From Botryllus schlosseri (Eukaryota; Chordata; Ascidiacea; Stolidobranchia; Styelidae), in contig ATSW01008116.1 of assembly GCA_000444245.1 (NCBI GenBank), forward strand, positions 1 to 36,747: DNA of 36,747 nucleotides, in the 5' to 3' direction. Shown one piece after another: positions 22,915 to 31,300 of this stretch. The notes beneath the pieces were generated by a model. That model searched no databases, had not been told where the DNA came from, and saw only the letters and a list, made by a program, of their open reading frames with translations. Both the position numbers and the translations under genes were made by a program. The stretch's first letter is position 1; every line of letters begins with the position of its first letter.

Positions 22915-22982
22915 ATCTGAGAACCTGTGGCGGCACACTAGTGTGCCGCGGTTGGCTAGGCTACACAGTTTGGGAATCACTG
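22915..22982. mobile_element. hAT right terminus, element of unknown length
   Basis: Ends ACAGTTTGGGAATCACTG after GTGCCGCGGTTGGC, a typical CAGTGATTCCCAAAC terminus in inverse. A related word, CATTCGCGGCACAC, occurs at about 22141-22154, suggesting that the element covers at least 22100-22982. I did not find the left end. Confidence 0.5.
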
Positions 22983-23956
22983 CACCAGCCAGAGTAACAT
23001 AATATACCGATTTAGGCTAGTTGCAGCACTGCAGCTGTGACTGTCGATAGTTAGGTCGCACACGTCAGCGTTTGAAACACATAATTCATCAGCGCGTTCC
23101 AAATCAAATTAGAAAATTCCAGATGATGCCACCCCTACCTCGTCCTCAAGCATGATCAGATAGCGTTCATCGTAGGTCAAGACTCATACAGTTAAAGTCG
23201 CACTGATTTGGAGTAAATATTCATCATAATCATTTTTTTAATGTGAAAATCATGTTTTAATGGTTTGTACTTTAAGCACTGTTGCTGATGTGCATGCAGT
23301 TCATAATGTGCACCAGTACAGAAATGTATATTAGCTGTGTAATGCTAATGTGGCAGATTTCTGATTTGGTGACTCCGTGAAAATGAGACATCGCCGGGGC
23401 CTACGAAAACCCCCAATCTAACGTCCCACCCTCACCCTAATATCGGCCATTCCAACCTTAATATTCCTAACCCCCAACACCAATACCCGTCCGTAGGGTA
23501 CGTTTCAACATTAGTGGGAAAATGTCAAGGTATATTTAATACATCTTGGTTTACGGCGGCAGGTATATATATCATATACACTACTTTCAAAGCCGACCAC
23601 CGCGGGCTTTCGGACGCCGAGAACAATGCATGGTAATGGTATATACTTTGAATTCCTACACAGAATATTGCCGCCAAATATTCAATTCAGTCATAGGAGT
23701 AGCTTGGAGGCCATTCCAAAAAGGATGGTATGATAAATGAGGCCCGCCGTAGACTGACACGCGTTGCTGGTTGTAGTCGGTGGAGCAGGCGTGGCCTTCG
23801 TGAATTCTTGCTTCAACGAGATGTATAGCTGAGTGTTGCACAAGTCATCGCTACAAGATCCGAACCGACAGGAGCTGCAAAGGAAGATATTCTTTCAATC
23901 GAGCGCTAACGTGAGTAACAGGCTACGCTATATACTTCAAGTAAGTATACCCGTAA
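22983..23956. other. Spacer, C-rich patch only
   Basis: Unassigned DNA. At 23391-23500 a patch begins with CGGGGCCTACG and runs into C-rich words such as AACCCCCAAC, ACCCTCACCC and AATACCCG. No coding or transposon ends were recognised. Confidence 0.4.
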
Positions 23957-24158
23957 GCTCTGCATTACTTTTCATTCAGGGTGCAATTTGCAATGTGCAG
24001 TGCATGCCTCTTCTTTACTTCGCCTAGGCTAAGGTGGGTGTCTGATCTTAAAGGCTACTCCAAGTTGTTTCGACACCTTCCTATCTTTTCATTGTATCGC
24101 AGTCTTGTGATGTTTTGAAATGATGAAAATATTATTAAAACTGATTGACTGATTGAAC
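23957..24158 (+). mobile_element. LINE 3' end (3' UTR only)
   Basis: Similar over its length to the inverse of 27960-28140: shared words TTACTTTTCATTCA, ACTTCGCCTAGGC, GGTGTCTGAT and GACACCTTCCTATC. It ends in the short tandem GATTGACTGATTGAA, as CR1/L2-like LINEs commonly do. A 5'-truncated, non-coding copy. Confidence 0.65.
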
Positions 24159-24514
24159 GGGTGATCATTGATCAAATAAGACGCAAACATGCAAGCAGTA
24201 GGCTTACGTACAGTAAAATGTAACTTTAAAGGACGCGCGGTCGCGCGTGTAGGTAGAAGGTTGGACGTTGATTTTGATATTACGAAGGAAGCTCACTGCA
24301 GCTTGATATTATGAAGGAAACCTGTCTTACGTGCCACGGCGGTCTAGTTTGACAGACATACGGTACATATCTGGCTGAACTTCGCCCGTTAACCGACAGT
24401 ACCGTACTGTAAATAACCCGCGCAGAAAATTCCTTCATACTATCGGCTGATAACTACAAATATAATTCGTGATGCGCGCCAGAAGGATTTTGAAGCAGAC
24501 TTGTACAACTTACT

Positions 24515-24935
24515 TGATTATACTCTAGTTCTCTAATTAGACCACACATACAGCGAGACGCGGGTAACCCAATCCGTATCTAATTTGTGAAATGTTTCTA
24601 TGCTCTAATTATAATTCTAGGAGAACTGTATACAGTCGTAAACGAGCCAAGCTTGAAGTACGGACAGTCGGACACTTGCTATTCTCATGCTAGTGAGATT
24701 GGACTATGATTTAATATAAACTTAACTTGTTTCAATGTCCTGTCCAATTTATCACAGATTCAGTAATTCCAATTCTAATTTGGAAATAAGATGCGTAGCT
24801 ATAATTCTAAGTTAAAAAAACACTGTGTAGCTATAATTCTAATTCTAGTCTGATTTGGAAAAAACTGTTCAGCTATAGTTCTATTTCTAATCTAATTTGA
24901 AAAAGTTAGATATTTTCCAGTTGAGCAAGTCTGTT
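24515..24935. repeat. TTCTAAT-rich inverted-repeat element, copy 2
   Basis: Shares GTGAAATG-TTCTATGCTC, AAACGAGCCA and the terminal TTTTCCAGTTG word with copy 1. The right half is an array of TAGCTATAATTCTAATTCTA words. It lies just downstream of gene B. No coding. Confidence 0.5.
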
Positions 24936-25031
24936 ATGAAGCGATGACGCGTTACCTCGACAGCCCAGAGACAAGCCATAGTGGAAAGTAACACTCGTGC
25001 AAATGTTTTACCTACAATTTGAATTTAAAAC

Positions 25032-25037
25032 TTTATT
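25032..25037 (-). promoter_or_regulatory. Gene B polyadenylation signal
   Basis: AATAAA (in CCAATAAAG) on the minus strand about 70 bases after the gene B stop codon, a usual distance for a short 3' UTR. It lies just beyond the 3' UTR stretch shared with gene A. Confidence 0.55.
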
Positions 25038-25107
25038 GGTATTCCTATCTTTAATTTGAGACCACGCCACATTTAGAGCGCAGTGCCTCGTTAAACGCGC
25101 GCTAATC

Positions 25108-25369
25108 TTACTTCGGAGCGTAGTTCTGCCTCGCTTCCGACCACAGACTTTTAATGGAGCTTGTTACGTTACGGAAAACAGGTTCTGTGACACTGAGAAA
25201 TCCCTGAATAGTGTGGGGTGGAGGTGATGCTGCCCACGTCACGATGTCCTTGATTAACCGCTTCAAGTCTTCGGGATCCATGGCTTTCAGGATGCGGATG
25301 TAGAGGTCGTAGTCCGGCCACGCCTTGATCAACATCTGATATAGTTTGTTGGAACTGTAGTCGAACACT
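25108..25369 (-). CDS. Gene B exon 7, C-terminus
   Basis: The acceptor CCATTACAG is followed by A, completing Lys, then 86 residues to TAA with a YAPK end. Seventeen substitutions relative to gene A exon 7, no indels. Similarity between the two copies continues past the stop into the 3' UTR (shared GCGCTCTAAAT and GTCTCAAATTAA) and upstream into intron 6 (shared TTAGTGACTAGAGCCCG), so the duplication included non-coding DNA. Confidence 0.82.
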
Positions 25370-28300
25370 CTGTAATGGCGAAATTTGGAGTATATTAGTG
25401 ACTAGAGCCCGAACCATATCGGATTTATGAGCCGATACCGATGTAACCGTTAACTATAGCACGTTAAACGATAACCCCGATATAATCAGCCAATATTCAA
25501 AAGAGATGGCAAGTAGCCCAGTGCATCCTAACCGGTGGGTTGCGAAGCTATTTCAGGTAGGCCGAAAAACATTTCTAAATGCTTCAGGTTTCTATTCAAT
25601 ATATGTCAAGATGGGATGCTTTGTTTTTATGGATGATATGATAGCAGTTTTATAGGTATAAATTCGAAAAAAATGAGGAATACTGACGATTTTATATGTG
25701 ACGGTTGGTCGAAAATAGGTGTACCTCAATTGCGGTATTTCTGGATATTTTCCGTGTAAGAAAATTAAGCCAATCAAGCCTAAACTTGGACTAATAACAT
25801 CTATTATGGAAGCTCAACTTTCGCAATAATAGTACATGCAATTGTGTATGCATTGTTTCTTTACCCAGGAACTTATTTTCCATTCGTTTGGTCGTATCTC
25901 ATTGTGGGTCGCACAACAGAACTTGCGGACTGAAAAATGTTGGGAAGAACTCACAGGGCTGGGAAGCACTCAGGGCTGTGGAATCGTAGTCGGAGTCGGT
26001 GCAATCGGAGTCACAATTTTTTTTTAGCGCGCGTTGGATCGCAGTTTAAGAAAATGACCCTGACTCCGACACCAACTTCTGTATTATGAAAACAATTTCT
26101 TTCAAAGGTATCTTTAAATTACTGATAATAACTAGAATAGTATTTTTATGTACCATCAATCACTGTTTTTAGTAACAATATTGATGAAATTGGACATTAT
26201 TTACAAATTGCAATTCAGTTGCGTAGAGGAAGAAAATCGCAATATGCATTCGCGATGCACTCACAAATTGATGCAATTTTTGAAATTATATCATGATACT
26301 GTGACAGATTAAATACTGTACAGTGTACATCATCTGGTTTTGTAAAATTGATGTAAATATAACCAAACGCTGCTTCCACTTAACAAAATTAAAAATAGTT
26401 TTAGTGTGTAGCTCAGCTATGCTTGGGTCGAACAAATGATTAAGAAAGACTGCAAGTCCTATAGTCCGTGAATACTTGACTAAGTGCATGTAGTGTAGAC
26501 TAGACATACGCTATTTGACTTCTTCCTAAATTTCGTTTCCGACCAATGTTTATTAGTAGTGAGCAGGGCCGTAACTGCCGCATCCCCAACCCCCAATAGG
26601 GGGGGGGCGAGCTCGAAGGGGCCCAAAATTATTTCGTGAACTAGCATAAATTATAGAGTATTTTTTGAAAATTTATGCAACTATTTGCGACGATACGCAA
26701 GATTTCTAGAAATGGGCATTTCAGCGTTGGCGATTACCGCGCCACGATGCACCAAGGCATATAAAATTTTAGGCCATGTAACATGCGACTCCAAGAAGTG
26801 TGTCAGAACGATCGGCAGCGAGAAAACCTTGGCCGAGAAAAACTGCCCTTGTGCTGACCGAAAACTTCGTTATATATACAAAATGCATATAGGTTAAATT
26901 GTCCATAGGTGCCTAAATTGTCCATAGGCGCCTAAATGACTGGCACCGAATGTTCCTGTCGTGGCAATCTGAACCTCACAAGGCAAATGCCATCCCGCAG
27001 GGAAAAATTATATGCCAGTGAAGAAATACCAATTTGAAATTTTGTGATCTTTTAGTTTAGTACGTTTGGGCGATTCTATATTTTTTGATAAAGCAGACAG
27101 GAGGTCACGAAATAACATCATGTAACGAAGTCATACCAACCGGTCCGCCCGGCCGAAGGTGTTTAATTATTATTTACGGGCTCTGCAGTTTCAAGACACG
27201 TCACTCAGCTCTACCGGTAAATCTTATTACGTGAGCAGAGAAAACAAGAAATTGATGTAATATATATGTAATTCCCGGTCTTATTGACCGATTTTATCAT
27301 GAATTATCCAAGATTTTCGCGCTTCGCGGTGGCAAACTAAACGGTACGTCAATAATTTCGTAGCAAAGGCGAGCAACGTGATTGGGGTCGTTTTATCACC
27401 CGATGGGAGCCCAAGACTCATTTTGTTTGGGAGGGAGCGGGACTGACGAAGTGCCGTTTCGTTCCTCCCAACGGGTATACACCCGGAGATGTTTAATTAT
27501 TGTTGAGGGGTCCTACACCTTTTCAAACACACCTAACTCAGCTCTATCGGTAAATCAAATTACGTAAGCAGAGAGAGGATAAAGATTGATAGCAATTTAT
27601 ATGCAATTCCTGATCATATTGGCCGATCAAGTCATGAATTATATTCAGTTACGATACGGACACCCAACGTAACTGATAAGTAGCGGTAAACAGCGTATAG
27701 CCTTAGGGGGGTATGGGTCTATCACCCTCTGGGGGCCCAAGACCAACGTTTTCTTTTGGGGGGCGTGGGGTGACGAAGTGCTGTTATGACCCTGGTAGGG
27801 AGAGTGTGTGTTCTTGTAATAAGTATAGGCCTAGTGTGTAATGAGAAAGTTAGTATACATCTCTGTATTAGTTGCTGACTCATACACAAGAGCTACACCT
27901 CGATTGTTTATCTACATTTTAATTATAAAGGATTGGATATAGGTCATGTTTGAATGATTCATACATCATTATCCGTATCAGTTTATTAATATTTTCATAA
28001 TTTCAAAACACCACAAAACTGGGATAGAATGAAAAGATAGGAAGGTGTCGAAACGACATGGAGTAGTCTTTGAAATCAGACACCAACCTTGGCCTAGGCG
28101 AAGTGGAGAAGCGGAATGCACATTGAATGAAAAGTAAAGCAGATAATATAAAAGTCAAACGACAAAATGAGGTGGCATGTGGCGGAGGGCGAGATCGATA
28201 TGTTAGGTCGTGATCCGGTAATCTTGAAGGCTGACTAGTATTCATTTAAAAAAGTGCTTGTATTTCGACTTGAATGCGGACATGCTCGACGACTGTCGGT

Positions 28301-31300
28301 TAGCCGGCGAGATGCTGTTCCACAATTGGGGTCCGGCATACTTGATCGAGCAATGCGTTTTCTTGTATTCCGTCCTGATCATATAGTAGCTGTTATTCGT
28401 TGACGCGCGCGTGCCGTACTTGTGCGCTTTTGACATAATGGGGTATTAGAGAGTACATGTTATAAAAAAATTTAAAATTTGAAAAAGGAAGGATATTTAG
28501 AAATGAATTCTACGATGTTAATTGCATAGTGAGTAATTCGAGCTGTGCCGCAATGAAACAATTTTCCATGCCATCGTTAATCATATGTTTGCACATGTTT
28601 AATGGTTATATGATAGTCATTTAGCCGTCACTGTGGCATGTAATTTTCGAAGTAAATTGGGCATACCGTTGGAGTCAGAGTTGGAGTTCTCTCAAGAAAA
28701 TAGTCGGAGCCGGAGTCGGAGTCGGTACGCCTAGAGACTCAGGAGTCGGAGGTGGAGCTGGTGTATTGAAAATGTGTGGAGTCGGAATCGGAGTTGGAAT
28801 CAATATAATGAAAATGTCTGCAGTCGGTGGTAAAATATACCGACTCCACAGCCCTGGAAACACTGATCTAGACCAAGGCGTGTTTACAAAATTTCAGGTC
28901 ATTTACTTGGATAGCTTTACAGCCATTGTTAAGCTCGGACATGAAATGCACTATAAAGGCTGCATAGTGCATACTTACGATTGCACACATGTAAGCTACG
29001 AGAAATATTTCAATATTCCCAGTCTCCTGACTCCTGACTCCTGACTGACTACCAAGCCATGTATCTCGGAAACTGCCGACTTTTTAACCGGTAATGGTCG
29101 ATGCCGATAATTCTTTTAAAATGTGATATCGACTCGGTATTATCGGCGAACCGATATCATCGGTCATATCAGGTCATCTAATTTCAAGCTGATGTGGTCA
29201 AATCATCGACGTCGCTACAATAAATGCTCATTAGTAGGGCGATTTTTTTACCTAAAAACTGAAGATTCTGAACTACAAAATCAAAATTTTAAATTTTGAC
29301 ATATTTTGGGCTTAAAAAAACCATGTTTGATAACATTTTGCCCTCGTGTATGTAAATTAGGTATTTTCGCACATAATGTTAGAATTGTACCACTTATCGT
29401 CATTTCTGGTTGGAACTGTCTGTCCTTACGAAGTAGTTTTGCCTGAAAAAAACTTTTTGACTTGAAAACTGACAAATTTTTACATAAAAATAGCCTTCTT
29501 CATTTTACCGAAATAGTGGCATATGAAAAATTTCAGTAGTTACATCACGCATTGTGGTAGGAATAATTACAATTTGTTGTAATAAAACGAAAGATACTTT
29601 CAAGCATTCTCGAGTAGAAAGTGTCTGTCCTTACTAAGTAGCTTGCCAAGAATGGCGAAAGAACGTTCAACAGCAGCAGTTGTTGGCTGGCAACACTGAA
29701 GTTGTCCGTAAACTGCTGGTGACAAACCGCGTTGCTTCATTNTGACAATGTTGTCTACATCTTAGTATAAGAACCAATTGCCACTCAGTCTTGCTTCAGT
29801 TAGGATATTGTGGTACGTACGTTGTCAAATGATAAGTTCACCGACAATGCAAGCGTCTACGATACAAACGACATGTAGCAAAAACTTATGACTTTGTCAA
29901 CAATTTTGACAATTTTTTTACCTAACGCTACAATTTTGAAAAAAGTTTGACTTTTATGGACATGTCAAAAAAAATCGCCCTACTCATCCGCGTGAATTGC
30001 ATGTTATGGAATCATTACGGTCTGGAATGAGAATGTTATCAGTTTCCAGAGGTGGTCAGTATACGAAGTACCTCTACTTTGACTACGTATTCGACTAGAT
30101 TTTCCTAATTGCACTACATCAGCGGTTCTCAAACTACAGGCGGGCCCCTCTTGGGGGGCTTGAAATCATCCGAAGGGGCGCGAAGTCGGCTGAGAGATAA
30201 GGAGTTTCTTGAACTCGGAATAAGTTTAATTTTTGTTGAAACGCCCTCGTTTTAACAACGGAAATAATCCTAGCTATAGTACGATTTCTAATGTCATACT
30301 TGCTTCGTCCCAATCCGCCTTGCACCGATAAGAAAAGGTCTCTGAATTAAGAGTAACCATGATGAATGCGTGACTGCAGGTGGTAACTGATGCTTTTATG
30401 TCTGTCTGTCAAGCATATGTGCTCCACAAATCTATGAATAAATAAGACATTTCCTTGTATAAGGTCCTGTCATATCCCACGTATTAATGCATTTGAATAA
30501 AAGAAACAAGGTTTTAAATCGAGGTATCCACTCTGAGTACACTCAATTGTAATTAGGACATATTTTGTAGAATGCACACTTAAGAAGCGCATATGATGGC
30601 AGCTCAAAGCTAATCAATGAATTATTCTTTTGCTGAACACCTGCTACCGGTTGAGAAAAATGTTTGACTTGTGCAGAAGTTTGAATGGCGTGCGACCTGC
30701 GTAATTAGGTTTTCATTTACCTAGGGTCAGGTACTTTGCGCCAAGCCCAAGTTGAGAAGTAAAACGCGTTAGAGACCAAAATCGCTAGAGTATTTATATG
30801 CTACGTGCTACAATTGCACATGATTATTTTTAACAAAGTATTCAACAGACAAAATTACCCACAGCTCAAACTTATTGATCTGTGTATACTATAGTATACT
30901 TTCATATTTGAGAGTTGTTTCAGCAGTCATAGCCTTCCATGCAATCACACTATGCGTTGGGATAACGGGGGCGCAAGATTTTTCACCATCATCAAGGGGG
31001 CGTGTCTAAAAAAAAATTGAGAACCAGTGCCCTACTGACATGTTACGTTTGGATTTTGAAATGTAGACATTAGGTTTTGGATAAGTTTTCATCCCTTTTA
31101 CATGTGAAATCGTCATAAGCACTCAGTGAAAGAGCCATCGCAGTAACCTCTGAATCTATTTACAAAGATTGAACATGCATGTGTAGAGTAGGCCCAGATA
31201 GCCATGTTGCGATGGTCGCGATGACGCAACTTGTAATTTCGGAAGTGGGGACTACCGAGAGGTACCCCTACTCGACACCCCCTTGCAATGTGAGTTAATT

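Larger units (their letters stand above)
25971..28856. mobile_element. Zaphod-like hAT element, 2.9 kb, with nested insertions
   Basis: Starts CAGGGCTGTGGA and ends TCCACAGCCCTG, perfect inverses. Flanks GAAGCACT (25963-25970) and GAAACACT (28857-28864), seven of eight. Both ends carry GAGTCGGAGTCGG arrays, a known hallmark of Zaphod-type hAT elements. No intact transposase was found. Contains the hAT 26564-27794 and the LINE fragment 27960-28436. It lies in intron 6 of gene B. Confidence 0.82.

Noticed and set aside
21084-22990. CACCAGCC at 21084 and after 22982 as a target duplication of one hAT
   Set aside because: The bases after the first CACCAGCC do not resemble a CAGTG terminus.
26685-26897. 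70-codon frame inside the nested hAT
   Set aside because: Cys-rich by chance; does not match a hAT transposase region and is not repeated.
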